64,000 nt of DNA from Icerya purchasi (GCA_039619475.1 CM077116.1:370726294-370790293); one strand, 5' to 3'. Positions 42,155-54,939 are shown, counted from the stretch's first letter. Translations and numbers: made by a program. The notes: a model not told the origin generated them from the letters alone.

Positions 42155-42900
42155 CGTTTCAACCGTGATCATTTCGGCCGCGTTACATTTCGACATTGTT
42201 ACATTTTGGCCGCGACATGTTTTGGCCTCACCGTTTTTCCTAGTAAATCTAGTTTAGTGTTCGTGAACTTTTAATTTTTTTTTTCTTCAATTAATATCAT
42301 ATTTAAGGCGTAAAATAATCATTAATCGAAAAAAACACGTGAAATTAGTAATTAATTCCTTAGAAAATAAATCAGCTGTTCTCAGTGCATCTTTTTTCGT
42401 TCATATATCGCTGAAAAACTTATTTCCTCTTACAAAGATTTGAAATGCTGATTATGTATTCATTTAGCCGGTTATTTCAATGAAAAAATTCACTAAGGTT
42501 GATTTATTTTTCCTTTTTTTCTGAATATAAAAATTTATTATAAGGCACTTGGTTTTTTTTTTAAAGCAAAAAATCTATCATAATGGGGAATCCTTCTTTT
42601 GTAATAACCCGCTAAATGGATATATAATTAGTTTTTTAAATCTTTATAAGAAGAAATAATTTTTTAAACGATATGTGAACGAATAGAAAAAAACATTTAA
42701 ACAGCTGATTTATTTTCTAAACAAATAATTACTAATTTTGCGAATGTTTTTTTTTATTAATGACTATTTTACGTCTTAAATATGACATTAAAAAAATTAA
42801 AAACTTCCTAACACTAAACTAGATCTACTTGGAAAAAGTACAAAGCTGAAACGTAGCCAGGCTGAAACGTAATCAGGCCGAAATTATTTAGGTTCAAACG
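42155..42900. mobile_element. Foldback element with ~340-bp inverted arms
   Basis: The left arm (42155-42500) and right arm (about 42560-42900) are inverted copies. Shared landmarks include CGTTTCAACC/GGTTCAAACG at the tips, ATTTCGGCC, GATCTAGTTTAGTGTT-like sequence, AAATTAGTAATTA and AAATAAATCAGCTGTT, in the same order. The outer ends carry short imperfect repeats (TTACATTTCG, TTACATTTTGGCC). There is no coding frame and no clear target duplication. It is a non-autonomous DNA element of foldback type; the superfamily is unknown. Confidence 0.85.
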
Positions 42901-42994
42901 AAAGAGACCCATATAAACATTCGTTTAATTGAAATATTTCATTTGTGAATACTGAATGCTACTAAAACTTTTTTGTATTTTTATACGTCTATAG

Positions 42995-43212
42995 GAAGCG
43001 AACACGGATCAAATGGAACTGTTGCAGTTTGTTGAAGAAAGGCAGTTCCCGATTAACTTTTTCTTTCTGTTCTCTTTCCAGTGTATTCTTATAATTATAG
43101 GCCGGGTAATTTACCTGTACAAGTCAATAATCGGAACATTTATTCTTTATTTGTACAGTGCAATAGCCTACCACCTGATCATCTTCATTTACATACCGAG
43201 TCAAACTGGATC
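42995..43212 (+). CDS. Piezo-like exon 10 of window (last blade helices)
   Basis: The acceptor is GTCTATAG (ends 42994); the donor is perfect GTAAGT at 43213. Phase 0 in; two bases (TC) left at the end, completed by G at 49771. It encodes F-V-E-E-R-Q-F-P-I-N-F-F-F-L-F-S-F, then I-I-I-G-R-V-I-Y-L-Y-K-S-I-I-G and a hydrophobic helix ending H-L-I-I-F-I-Y-I-P. This matches the Piezo segment E-x-x-x-V-P-x-x-F-L...D-R-x-L-Y-L-R-K...H-x-W-M-F-x-x-L-P. The Asp before Arg is Gly here. Confidence 0.87.
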
Positions 43213-43279
43213 GTAAGTCACTTTTCAAAGTACCTTTAAAACTTACTTTGTTCTAATAATTCGTTCCATTACTTTTTCA

Positions 43280-43300
43280 ATATATATATATATATATATC
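43280..43300. repeat. (TA)n microsatellite
   Basis: About ten TA units just downstream of the exon ending at 43212. Confidence 0.9.
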
Positions 43301-43689
43301 GGCGGAAGATGTCGAGATGGAACAAAAAGCGGGGATAACGTAGTCTTTTAAATTCGTTCACAGCAGAGAACGTGCATTTGGCGGAAAAGTCTAGTTTTTA
43401 CACCTTATTATCCTAAAACCATTTTCATTTTTTTGCAGGTATCAAAACATAAGCAGAGCAAAGCATTTCTGACTGCAAGCAGTGATCTTAATGCTACGGT
43501 TCTCAGCGCTTTCTTCCGTGTCACTGTCTAAACTGCACAGTTACAATCACTAATCTAGTTGCAGAGTATTAAGGAACATAATTATCTTTAAACCATATTA
43601 TGTTATCGGTAATTAAAGGCATCTGCGGGAAAACAAACGATTGCCGATCCGGGCCCAATATTGATAGTTTTTTTTTTGTCTTTGATTTT

Positions 43690-44290
43690 CTTTGTTAGCC
43701 TCTCTTCAAAATAGATCCAAGAACTAGGAAAAGGAGAAAGGATAGTGTAAGATGTTTGGACGATCAGTTATGAGGAATAAAAAAGGACTCATGGGCAAAA
43801 AGAACCGAAGAAGAAGGCGAGCAGAGAATGAAAGAATAAGAAGTTGGAAAAAAGTAGAAAGAAAAATGTTTGGAAGTGATCCGGGGGCATTCGAATAAAG
43901 TACGATTGCTAGTTTAAGGGTAGAGAGGTCAGAGCGGAGAGAAAGAAGGAACAAACGAAAAAGAAATGACCCGGTGAAAAACTGTGGCCAAAGCGTAGAC
44001 GACAGATTGTAGAGAAAGCCAACGCCGTAAAGAGGGGAAATTAAAAAATCTATAATAAAACAAAAGATTAGACTGGATAAATAAATAGGAATTAAAATTC
44101 GAGAATAAGAAGGAATAAAAGTTTGACTCTAGTTTAGAATAAACTGCAAAAGAGAGCGATATTATGGCATAAAAGTGCAGCGAGAAATATTCCGGTGGAA
44201 GAAGATGAACCAACAAGAAAATCAGCCGAGTCGTTAATATCAGAGTATTCAAGAATAGAGTAGGTCAACTTGGATAGAGTGAGAGAAGAA
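43690..44290 (-). mobile_element. LINE family C, 3' fragment (C8)
   Basis: The minus-strand frames 43724-43954 and 43929-44252 contain a decayed equivalent of the family C C-terminal region (A-I-V-L-Y-S-N-A-P for H-I-L-F-E-C-P-A) and upstream R-L-R region. The composition is purine-rich on the plus strand, as in the other minus-strand copies. Confidence 0.55.
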
Positions 44291-44519
44291 CGTGTTGTTG
44301 ATGGAGGTACGTTGAAAAATTAGATGATTACAACGCGTTGATGAGCGTCTTGGTACAACAAGATTGTTAGTGATTTCATAAAAATGCAATCTCTATTTTC
44401 GGTTTTAATTTGGTTTTCTTCTTCATTTTCAAAATGGATATACTCTTTCGGGAAATATATAAAACACCTTGCGTAATAAATATCGTATAATTTTACCCCC
44501 TTTTTTCCAATTTAAGCGA

Positions 44520-45460
44520 AATTAATTCAGTTAAATTTCGGCGCGCTGCGGTTTTTTGGCCATTCTGGCATCCTTGGTAATGGGCGGTTGATTCCTTGGC
44601 TCGAGTTGCTGCTTCTTCTTCCTTCTTTGTCAAAAAAGTTCCCATCCTCTAGTAAAAATTTCCATTTCAAATTTTGGTCGGATTCTTCCTTTTTTGCCAA
44701 AATTACTCCTTCTACCGGTCTGTTCAACATATTCTTTGAATCCGTGGTTCCTTTTGTTGTCTCTATTATTCGCCTACATTCTTAAGCCATACTCTACTGC
44801 CTGCCTTCCGTTTTCGCTTTTTATTAGCTTCTTTCTCACACTGTTCTCTCAATTTAAATGATGCCGCTGTCTGAAATGATTATGATATGTTTATTAAGTG
44901 TTCATTTTTTTCAGTAGAGTGCTCAGTATTCCCCCCATTTTTCCTATCATTTCCTTCTCCACACATTATTCCTGTTATATTGATTACTCCTTAATAACAA
45001 TATCTGATCGGCTCATTTTTCTTTATAGCGCCATACTTCATTCCTGAGCGTCGGCGACTGCCTATTCGTACATCTCAGCTGTACAGACACAGGCATAGTG
45101 TACTAAGCAATTATTATATGCAACGAAAGTGTACACGTGCAAGACTTCATTCGGAACTGATTAGTAATCGTTTGATTTCTATCGATATACAAGTGCACTC
45201 CCGTGTGTGTCTGCTGTGTACTAACTAGCGCACATACGATGGTATGCATATTTTCCATTGCCTTCCACGTGATTATTGGCGAATATTTAATTTAATTCTT
45301 TGTAATAAGTTCTGTCGTCGAAGGGGATCGAACCCGTGACCTCCGTAACGGAAGTCAAGTGCTCTAGCAACTAAGCTATCGCGACGACTTGATCGGCTCA
45401 TTATATATTCTAATTGTTTCTTGGTAAAGATCCTTGGTTGACGAGCTAAAAAAAAAATCG
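44520..45460 (+). mobile_element. LINE family C, 3' fragment (C9), split by a SINE
   Basis: The sequence parallels the copy at 7.38-8.01 kb: the decayed G-H-S-G-I-x-G-N-E region (about 44565), the AATCCGTGGTTC block (44738), CTTCTCCACACATTATT (44950) and the 3' tail TCCTTGGTTGACGAGC (about 45430) with an A run. A 372-bp SINE (45018-45389) interrupts its 3' UTR. Confidence 0.75.
45018..45389 (-). mobile_element. tRNA-derived SINE, 372 bp, with 13-bp target duplication
   Basis: TGATCGGCTCATT is duplicated exactly at 45005-45017 and 45390-45402. Read on the minus strand the element begins with a tRNA-like head: A box in TAGCTTAGTTGCTAGAGC (45361-45378) and B box GGTTCGATCC (45325-45334), with GTCGTCG near its start and CGACGAC after the T arm. 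A unique body of about 290 bp and a short A-rich end (TATAAAGAAA) follow. The intact duplication suggests recent insertion by LINE machinery. The source tRNA was not identified. Confidence 0.88.
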
Positions 45461-45469
45461 GCGCATAAC

Positions 45470-48350
45470 TATCAATACTTATTAAGTTATTAGGACACGA
45501 TTAAGTTCAACGGATTTTTTTTTTGTTTTCACATTAACTGCTTCATGACATCAGTGTGATTAAATAAAAACCATACTTCATCTCAGAAATACTTTGCCAT
45601 GTTACACTTCTCTTTCCATATAGTACCATCTTCTTCACATAGTTCTTTCTAGTATGTCACATAATTAGCACGGGATCCTTAGCTAGACACGTAATGATTA
45701 ATTATCATTACAATTCTAAACCAGAAATGGGCGTAATCGATTTAATATTTTTTCGGGAGTAGTTAATCGGAAAAATTACGGCGATTTTTGCAATTGCGAT
45801 TAATTTTCTCGGTAATGGTTTTAATCTTTCAATAACAGATTATTTTGTTTACATAATACTTCCAGCATGTACGTATGTGTGTGTGTGTGTGTGTATGTAT
45901 TGATTCGACGCTTGTTCTTCCGATGTGTCTATTAAACAAATCGGGTTCCCCTTTGGCTGCACATGTGACCGCACATAGTCGCGTCGCTAACTGGTACGAA
46001 TAGCTGGTTCCAGGAGGCTCTTTCTAACAACTCAAGTCTTTATTTAACTGTGCCTAGTAAATTTTTGAACGACGCCAGAAAACGAAACGGCTCAACGAAA
46101 AACAATTGACATACTATTATATCGACTCTGTTAATTATTCCGAAAAAAAACTGCACGACAAGTCGGAAGTCGTTTAAAAAAGTATAGGCGCATTAAAAAT
46201 TTACGTAGCAGAACAAAATGGATATTAAAAAGGAATAGGCCGTATCGTTGTGTCCTCATAACTGCCCTGAATAAAAATGGCGCCCCGATATGCGCATACA
46301 TTAAATTAGAAACTGTTTCAGTTCGCCGTACACATATTGCTAAAGCCGATAATGTTATACAACTGTGGTAAATGATAGCAATATATATATACCAGTAACG
46401 GGTTTTCCTCGTTAACACTACTGACTGTAAGCTGGCGCAGCAGACTTTCGCCCATTTTGGCTATTATCCGATAAAAATTCCGCAGTTCGGTATGTCATAT
46501 CGTGTTACGATAAAGTTTAATGTTTTGTTTCATCGGAGTCGGATCTAAGGGGTGGTTAGCCGCGCTCTTGAAGAGAAAAAAATGTTTAATTTCCCAAATG
46601 CAAAATTTAAGTTTTCTTTACCGAAATACTCAATACTGTAAAAATGTAAGATTCTAAATTTGTGTTTTTCATCTTAAAAAGAATTCATTAAGTCAAAAAA
46701 ATAATATTAATAAAATTATATACCTTTTTTTTTTCAAAACTTTCTTTCTTTTTTCCCATAAACTGAATGCCACATGAAATGAATATTTATAGAAATTTTT
46801 TACGAAAAATCTAATTTATCGTGTTTAAAAAAATGAATGAGTCCTTTTAACGTACGTATTGAATAATAAATAAACATTCGATAAATCGATTAATAACAAT
46901 TCTCTATTCAAATGTTGATACCGATGCAATCGTTGTAAATTTTTCTATCCAAAAACGTTTTACAATCTGAAATAATTAAAATTTTAACAATATTTTATTT
47001 TTTATTTTTATTGAAAGACCGTATGAAAATTATTTAAAATAAAAGCGAGTTTTAATCGATTGCTGATTTTATAAATCTATTTGTATTTCGAAAAATCGAA
47101 TAAATCGTACCGTGTTTCATTCACTTTTTTCTGATCACGTAAACAATTATGAAATTTTAAACATGCATATTTAATTTATATAAAGAAAAGAACGCGATCA
47201 AAAACATCGCATGAGTGTATGAAAATTAGCTTGAAAATAAATAATACATTGTAAATAAAGTTTTTATTTTTATTAAAATAAGGATTATTTTTTTGCTATC
47301 CACAATATTTAATTTATGTATATAAATATATTTTTGCAGAGAAAGGTAATGTTATTAATAGAAAATGACAAATTTTTAACATATACACATGTATATATGT
47401 ATGTATAAAATTCCTTATGCAACATTTAATTGCAAGGGTAAGAAAGTTGATTTTGTAAAGAGAGAAAAATTTTAATCTTTTTAATCATTCATATGTACAC
47501 GGTAGTAGGTTTTTTTTTCGCTTGTTTGTTTGCACATATATGATTACGAATTTTTCCTTCGAAGGGAGGCCCTTCATTCAAGATTAACCCCGGGCCTCGT
47601 AAATTCTTAATCTACCCCTGCGTTTCATAGTTATATTCCATAATGCGATGTCGCGATTCGGAATATTATTACTGGATCGGAGACTAGGCACGTATGTAAA
47701 TTTGCTATGTATTCTTGAAGAAGATAAAATGGAAAATTTCGTTGGATTTCCCAAAGGATTTAAAATGACACGATACGTAAACAGGGGCGGTACAAGCATC
47801 CGCGAACGGAAATGACTGGTAGCGTTCGCTGAGCAACCGGATTGGAAGCGTTTAAAATTCGTTTCGATTTTGTCGAAAAATATCCGAAGCGCTGCGTAAA
47901 TATCGGAGCAACGAGTTTAATTGAATTCGCGCAATTTCAATATTTATTCAGCCAGCTTTCAGTGGCCTAGGCGAGTACAAACTTCGCTTCCTTTCCCGAA
48001 ACACGTTTAAATAAAACATTTTTTTTCTATCTAATTTTATAACCATAGTAGTTGTTTTCGAAATTTTTCCGATGTTTATCGATGGAAAAACTAACGCCAG
48101 GTAATAAAAGTATCTTGTAATTGCTGGAGGCGAAGTTATATAGGATAATTCTGGTACATCGGTAATTCCGTAATAAAGGCCCCGTAATTAATGCTTGTGA
48201 ATTACCTTTTTTTTCACGACTTCCGAAAATAATTCGTCGCGTACTATATTTAATATATTACATTTTTCATTTAATGTATTATATTTTTCGTCGCTATGCA
48301 TAATAAACCGTTGGTATGTTCTTAAACTTTTTTAAATAAAATCTCCAATC
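45470..48350. other. AT-rich intron with possible hAT tips
   Basis: A short (TG)n run lies at about 45880-45897. CTACCCCTG near 47614-47622 and CAGGGGCGG near 47784-47792 look like hAT ends, but point in directions that do not pair, and no duplications were found. No gene recognised. Confidence 0.35.
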
Positions 48351-48359
48351 ACGCCGGAC

Positions 48360-48800
48360 TTTGGCGAAATATTTATCCCTCCCTATTTTCTAATCGTCAT
48401 TCGCATTACCGTTTTATCCAACCAATTTCTTGTTCCCTGTCTTGGTTCAATCCTATTCCTTTCGATTGTCACTCTTCTATTGTCTCCCTAATTCGTCTCC
48501 GGATCAATCATTCTCTCCTCCCCTCCTCTCGCTTTCGATTTGCTCTGTCGCCTTCTCCTTATTGTACATTTTCTTCGAGTGCCGTGCTCTTCGTAATGAA
48601 CGCTCCCTTTTATACGGCCAGCTCTTGTCATAAGGTTTCCCTACGCCCTATAATGCTTCCTTTATCTTCTCATTTCCTTCATCTTCTGTGTGCCTGCACT
48701 ACTGTCCTTTGTTGTGTCCATTTCCGACCGCTTAGCTTTTCCTATTGTTGGGTCAATGCCGCTGGCGCGCCCGCAAAAAAGAAAAAAAAAAGAAAAAAAA
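48360..48800 (+). mobile_element. LINE family C, 3' fragment (C10)
   Basis: Plus-strand sequence resembling the connecting and C-terminal region of family C (S-L-I-R-L-R-I-N-H-S near 48485, F-F-E-C-R-A-L-R-N-E-R near 48570). The 3' end reads GGGTCAATGCCGCTGGCGCG and then an A-rich run at 48775. Confidence 0.72.
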
Positions 48801-49770
48801 TAAAATAAAATAAACTAATATTATTCGGGGAATAATCTTTTATTTTATAATGGAAAAAATTTTTAGAATGAGAGTTGGTTATTAAGGATTGGATCAGTAA
48901 ATTCTTGCAGGGATGGGATACGTTGTCGCTGTGAAAAAGCTCAGTTAGGGCAGGTTGCAATAAAAAAAAAAAATTCGGGAAGCATTAAAGATTGCAGCTT
49001 TAAGATTTAAACATTTTGAAGAAGTTTGATTGATGAAATTTTTTCATATTTTGAAGTATCGTATTACTTTTTAAATGTTCAACGTTATATTATTTTTGTT
49101 AAATATCTACAGCTGGGCCAAAAAAAAATAAAAAATAGATGATATATTTTACTTGAAAGCAAAGGGAATGCGCAGGAATTTTAAGGAAAAGTCTTTCCAA
49201 AAAAGGGGTAAGAGAGCCATATGTCCAATTCCACGACGATTAATGGATATTCTCGCCGCTGTTCCATCTAAATAAGTAAAAGTATTTACACTCTAAAAAA
49301 AAAAAAGGCGGCATAATTATGTGTTCTAAAATTAACTTTTTTTTTTTTTTTAAATATTTTCTTTTATTCCTCATTTCTGTTTGATGTGTTCTTAATTTTT
49401 TCACTCTAAAACCGGAATTTTTTCTCATGTAACAGCCAAATTTTATCAAAAAAAAGAAAAAATAGTTTTTAGGTTAATACAAATTCTAATTTACTTTTTC
49501 ATTAGTTATTGGAACAAGTTATTCACCTAAATGCGGGAAAAAAAAAGATTTACTGCGATAACAATTTTTTCGCATTCTGGCATTCTAACCTTTTTTTCCA
49601 CCATTTTTAAAATCGCTGCAATTTTCAAAAGTTTTAATTTTCATTTAAATTAACTAAGACGACCAGCAGCTATCTGCTTTTGATTTTTGATAAATATTTT
49701 CAAGTAATGATAACTGATATTTACGTCATCTACATATACACGTATTTTATTAATGCAATTCGATTTCCAG

Positions 49771-49929
49771 GCCTCCTAATGCATTACCGCTCACTAGTTC
49801 CTGGTATTTAATAAAATGCGCCAGTATCCTACTCCTGGCGAAGCAGTTTAGACTTGGTTATCCATTATTGAACATCAGCGAACTGTTCCATAATCACCAC
49901 TCCGTGTTTCATCTAATTTTATACAAAAT
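49771..49929 (+). CDS. Piezo-like exon 11 of window
   Basis: The acceptor is CGATTTCCAG (ends 49770); the donor is perfect GTAAGT at 49930. It opens by completing a Ser codon and ends with AT, completed by A at 54940. It encodes P-P-N-A-L-P, S-S-W-Y-L-I-K-C-A-S-I-L-L-L-A-K-Q-F-R-L-G-Y-P and a further hydrophilic stretch. Piezo has Y-x-I/V-K-C-x-Y-x-x-L-S-A-Y-Q-I-R-x-G-Y-P here, at the beam/anchor side of the pore module. Confidence 0.9.
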
Positions 49930-51274
49930 GTAAGTATCCTCTGATGATTTTATGTTTATTTTTAAATACGTCGATGCAGTTATTTTCATTCTGATCCAAT
50001 GTATCACTAGAAGTACTCTCAGAGACAGACGTGTCGCATAAATCAAATTTCCGTCGAAAAGGTTAAAAGTGAAAACCGATTTTTCTATCATCAGTGCGCT
50101 TCAGTAGATCCTAACTGGATGAGTGCAGACACTTCGATTATACTGTAAAATAAACACATCTAATCATTAACGTAAGCTCGATAAAACGGTTAGCAACCGG
50201 TTTTCGTTATTTCAATATTTACCATAAAACAAATTTTGCCCACTCGATAGCAGAAGAAAATGTCCGATTTTTCTTTTCGCCGCATTCGAAAAAAATTCAA
50301 TTATACTTCTAAATAGCACTTAAATGGAATTTTAGTTTATGTTTAGTTGCGAATTTCAAGCTATTTCACTATCTCACCATATTCTCATTTTGATGTATTA
50401 TTTATCTGACAAATATCGATTTTGTTCGAATCGTTATAATTTTCTTTCCTCCATTATTAGCTGTATCTGCGCTATGTTTACCTAACACCAGAAATAAACT
50501 CAAAATGAATACACATCATTCTTGTAGCGATATGGAAAAACGTAACGATCGTTATGAAAAACCTAATATTTTTGCAATGGACACTGTAAACTATTTTTTT
50601 TTAAAACGGCGTAGTCTGTTTAAATGTGCTCCTCTATAAGCATTATAAAACTATCATTCGAGAATTCTCCGTGGCGAAGACCAATTGAGTTTATAAATTA
50701 CGGATACCTCTGAATTTTGTAGTATCTCACATTGCTGGATACATTTTCAACAATTGTAGTATTTTACAGCGGAATTTATTATGAACGACATATATGCATT
50801 CCGCTCACTTGAATCTGTAAAATATTTTTCTCTCTAAATTATTCATTCGAGTTTTGATATTTTTCAGAAAAGCAAATACCAGTTCACGCTAACGCATGCT
50901 TTTTTCCTAAGCAGCATCCGACACTAACATCGTATAAACAATGGAGACGCTATTATTATTGCCAGCTTGTAACATGAATGTTTGATTTTGGAAAATGCTT
51001 TAGCGTTTTTTAAATGATCGGATTTCTTACCGTTACATTTTATTCATAATTCTGTAGTTTAATTCTCAGTGAATATTTCGTAATTTGTAACTTTTTGCGC
51101 TGGAAAATACTGAAAATGCTTCAAAAATGTTACATATAATTTCAGAATCGTTTATATAAAGTGATGTCTGGCTGCCGGTTCGCCACTCGTGGCTTAAACT
51201 ACGATATATAACGCGTTTTCGTAGCTGCGAAAGTAATTCTGGAAATATTACTTGCGTTTTGTTCTATTTTAAAT

Positions 51275-51540
51275 TCAGTATACACACGTGGTATTTTCAA
51301 CTATGAGACAACGAAATACTTTCAAATACGTTCGAATAGAACTAAATTTTCGTAATAATTTTTTATTTTCAATTTTAATTTTAATTTTAATCTTCGCCCC
51401 TCGGTACCACCCTTTAAATACGGGAACAAATTTTGTGCTAGCGACTACAAGTAGAATTGTTTCATAGCGCGATTTCTGGCAACACTGTGCGATGGTGCCG
51501 CCGGTCTCGTTGCAAAGAGGGCACATTATTTCTGTGAATC
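51275..51540 (-). mobile_element. LINE terminal Cys-His fragment
   Basis: The minus strand encodes C-P-L-C-N-E-T-G-G-T-I-A-Q-C-C followed by R-Y-E, like the C-terminal zinc motif of RNase H LINEs. Only this short piece is visible. Confidence 0.5.
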
Positions 51541-51559
51541 AGTATATCCAGTTTTCATA

Positions 51560-52700
51560 ACGGTAGCACGTATATCTATCGGGCTCTGTGGTCGTTTAAA
51601 CGAAGTAAGATTTTTACACTCGTGAAAACGTGCGATGTAAATACTGAGCAACGTATCCTGTGATCAAATTTTTGGTGAAACGCGGAGTAAAACCGCCGTC
51701 GGAAATCCTCGTATAATAATAAAACGTTTTTAAGAAAGACGCTGTATTAAACAACTGACTCTGTTTTCAAGCGGGCTAAGCGGTTTAAAGACGGCCGGAA
51801 TCAGTCGAGGACGATCCGCGCTGCGGCGGTCCTTCTGCCGCAAAAACGGCGGTAAATGTCGAACTTGTGCGCATCCAAGACCGTCCAGTGAGTTGTCAAA
51901 TGTTAGCAGAATAGTTAAACATCAAGACCATTCGGAAGATTTCAAATGACGATCTAGGGATGCGCGAACTGTGCGCCAAGATGGTTCCAAAACTGCTCAC
52001 AGCTGAGCAAAAAGAGCATCCATGTGTCAGGACATGATTGATCGAATTGACGCTGAAGGAAACCAATGGATGTCGTCCATTATCACGGGGGATGAGTCAT
52101 GGATGTTCGAATATGACCCTGAGATCAAGAGACAGAGCATGCAGTTGATGGAGAAGGGCGGAGAACATTCCAAAAAAGAGAGCTTGTATGTCCAAATCAA
52201 GAATGTCAAGTCTCTACTGACCGCTTTCTTCGACATCAACGGCGTTGTTCATCACGAATACGTTCCCGCAGGCCAGACAGTCAATGCAGCATTCTACATC
52301 GAAGTTTTTAAACGGTTACGAGCCCGCGTATACCGCGCACAACCCGAATTGGCCAAGAAGGGTTGGGTACTGCATCACGACAACGCTCTAGCACACTCGC
52401 CCTTCGTTTTTGACGCTCCACAGCATCCCCACCCTCACGCTCCCCCTTCAGCTCGGACCTGGCTCCGTGCGACTTTCATTTCTTCCCTCAACTCAAAAGT
52501 TACTTGAAAGGGTACCGATACGACGGCATTACCGAAGTCCAAAGTGGCACGACGAGTGTCCTGATGGACCTATCTTCTGGGGGGTTTTGCGAGGTGCTTC
52601 CAAAAATGGGTCGAACGTTAGCGGCGGTGCGCTGACCTCGGAGGAGACTACTGTGAAGATGTTTAGAGTAAGTTTCCCCCTCCTATTTTTAGGCCCTCCA
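51560..52700 (+). pseudogene. mariner transposase, inactive copy
   Basis: The N-terminal part (about 51670-51850) reads F-L-V-K-R-G-V-K-P-P-S-E-I-L and K-R-F-K-D-G-R in broken frames, as in mariner DNA-binding domains. The catalytic domain (52022-52507) has T-G-D-E-S-W, Y-D-P-E-I-K-R-Q-S, F-F-D-I-N-G-V-V-H, G-Q-T-V-N and L-H-H-D-N-A. The third catalytic Asp (D-L-A-P-C-D-F) is in another frame near 52460, so there is a frameshift around 52410-52440. Clear inverted terminal repeats were not seen. Mariner normally moves by cut and paste at TA sites. Confidence 0.88.
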
Positions 52701-53639
52701 GGGCAAAATTCTACGAATACAATGGTCACACCTCGTATATTATTACTCCATTTACGCTTCTATTCAAAATGTGTACATTTTAATCGAATCTTCTCTCACA
52801 AATCGGTATTAACTTTGCGGATAAATAGCCAAAAATTTTGAAATATTTTCTGACCGCGAGGAATTATTGTTTAATTGTTGTAGAACTGAATTCGAAAGAA
52901 TGAAATGATCTTACTCGATAAATAATTGTTAGCCGTCATTTCACGCCGACGTTTCGTATACTCGCATTAAATTGATGTTTGCCGATTTGCCTTGGAACAA
53001 ATGCATATTAATTTCGAAGTGCTCGGCAGATTATTGTAAACCTTAATAAACACGTTATTTTTTTTTTCTTCATTTCTGCGTAAAAACGGGGAATGAAAAT
53101 GATACTTGGTTCGTACGCTTCGAACGGAAACATCCGAGTCAGTAATATCGTCAAAATACGATTTCAAATTTCTTTCTTCTGCAATGTTAAAAATTTTCCG
53201 CATTGCATTCTCTTAAATAGCTCTATATTCGAACAGTATCGCTTCCTATCGAAACCGGGTAGTCCAGTATTTGCGGCTATCAAACCGACATCGAAAGTAG
53301 TAGTTAATTCAAGTCACTTCGGAATCTGTGTATAGTTTGAAACCAACTAGCGGGTTGGCGGAGAAATCTGGGAAGTAAAATTTTGGCCAAACAGGATAGG
53401 TCGCCCCCCTATATTCTCTAATCGTATCCGTCGGCACTTGGAACATTGCGAAATGTTTTTAAATCCGGAATTTATGCACCCTATATTCATCGGCCTCGCC
53501 TTACTTCGCGCTTGACTTTTTACGACATTCTGCATCGTTAAATAGTTGTAAATAAAATTCTGGGACGGCGATTCAATTTTAATTTTCCTTTAAAATGTTT
53601 TTCCAACAGGACTGTGACGATTATAAATTCAGAACATTT

Positions 53640-54900
53640 ATTTCCGAAATAATAACTCTAACTGGCTAAAATTGGAGCAAGAAATTTATGGCAAACCTAC
53701 GCGCTGGTGCCTAATTATAATCTGGACCAAAAAAGCACCGGGTAGTGTCAGGGAGCCACCAATTATAACTAAACATGTAGAACAAGCGATAAAAATAGCG
53801 AAAAAGAGAAAGGCAATAATGAGACACCAGTTGATATTCTGAAAATATACCGGGAAAAAAAAACATGAAATACTCTTTGCTATAACTATTTACTAATACA
53901 TATATGATTCGGGAAAGATGCCGGATTATTCGACAAAATCAACATCCGTAACGATACTTAAAAAAAACGGAATGCCAAAAAATGCGGAACTAACCAAGTA
54001 TCACCAGTTTAACGAGTCACCTATTAAAAATTTGTATACGGAAAAATAGACGAACAATTGGATGATACTTCATTCGTATATATACGAAAAATTCTAGGTA
54101 CTTGGGACATACTTTATTCACAATATTAGAATATTAATTCGACGCTGCAGAGACGTTGTACGCCCGGTCATGCTTTGTTGACTTCAAACAGTTTTCGATA
54201 GGGTAAAGAACAGAAAATTGATGAGTATTTTAGAGAAAACAAGCATTGATGGCAAATATATAAGTATTATGAAAAACTTAATATGGTGTGCCAAACAGCA
54301 AGAATAAGTACCAATATGCAGATGTCTAAGGTAAAGCTGCATTTCATCCCAGCTGCTTTTTAATATATATATATATATATATTCTGAAAACATTTTTTAA
54401 ACAAGTAGAAAACAAATTTAACAGAAGTATTCGAGGAAATGAGAAAAAGATAACACCAGATATGCGGACAACAAAATTCCAATATCGAACAGACTAAAAG
54501 AACTATTGTCTTCATTACCGTAAACGGCGATTGCAGATTGCAGCTGAACATTTGCAATACAAGGTGATTAACGGATAAAAACATAGTAACTCGCTCACAT
54601 CTTACGGGGAAAAAATTCGAGAAAATCAAAAATGTCGAATATCCAAGTGGTAATATAAGTGAACGCAATGGGATAGGAGCAAATAAATAAAAGCAAAAAC
54701 TGTGCTCAAAATGCATTTAAATTAAAAATAGCAAAAACATAAAAGTAGAATTAAAAATGAGGATATTCTCAATGTTGCTGTATGGAACTGAAAGTTGGAC
54801 ATTATCGAAGACAATGGAAACTAGAGACACCTTTGAGGAATACTTGGAATAAAAAATGGGCGGACAAAATACGAAACTCGCGAGTTATTTTTTGATCTAT
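53640..54900 (+). mobile_element. RTE-like LINE remnant
   Basis: Broken plus-strand frames show, in order, H-V-E-Q-A-I-K-I-A-K-K-R-K-A, I-Y-D-S-G-K-M-P and K-S-T-S-V-T-I-L-K-K, a decayed fingers/palm region (L-Q-R-R-C near 54140), N-R-S-I-R-G-N-E-K and late L-L-Y-G-T-E-S-W-T-L-S-K. This is the order of an RTE-type RT (A-I-x-x-M-K-x-G-K-A ... L-Y-G-x-E-S-W-T-L). Many stops; dead. It ends about 40 bp before the Piezo-like exon at 54940. Confidence 0.7.
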
Positions 54901-54939
54901 TATTTTTTCTAAGAATATTCTTCTTGTTTTTTGCTGTAG

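Noticed and set aside
47584..47800. hAT element between CTACCCCTG and CAGGGGCGG
   Set aside because: The tips face the wrong way to be the two ends of one element, and no 8-bp duplication was found.
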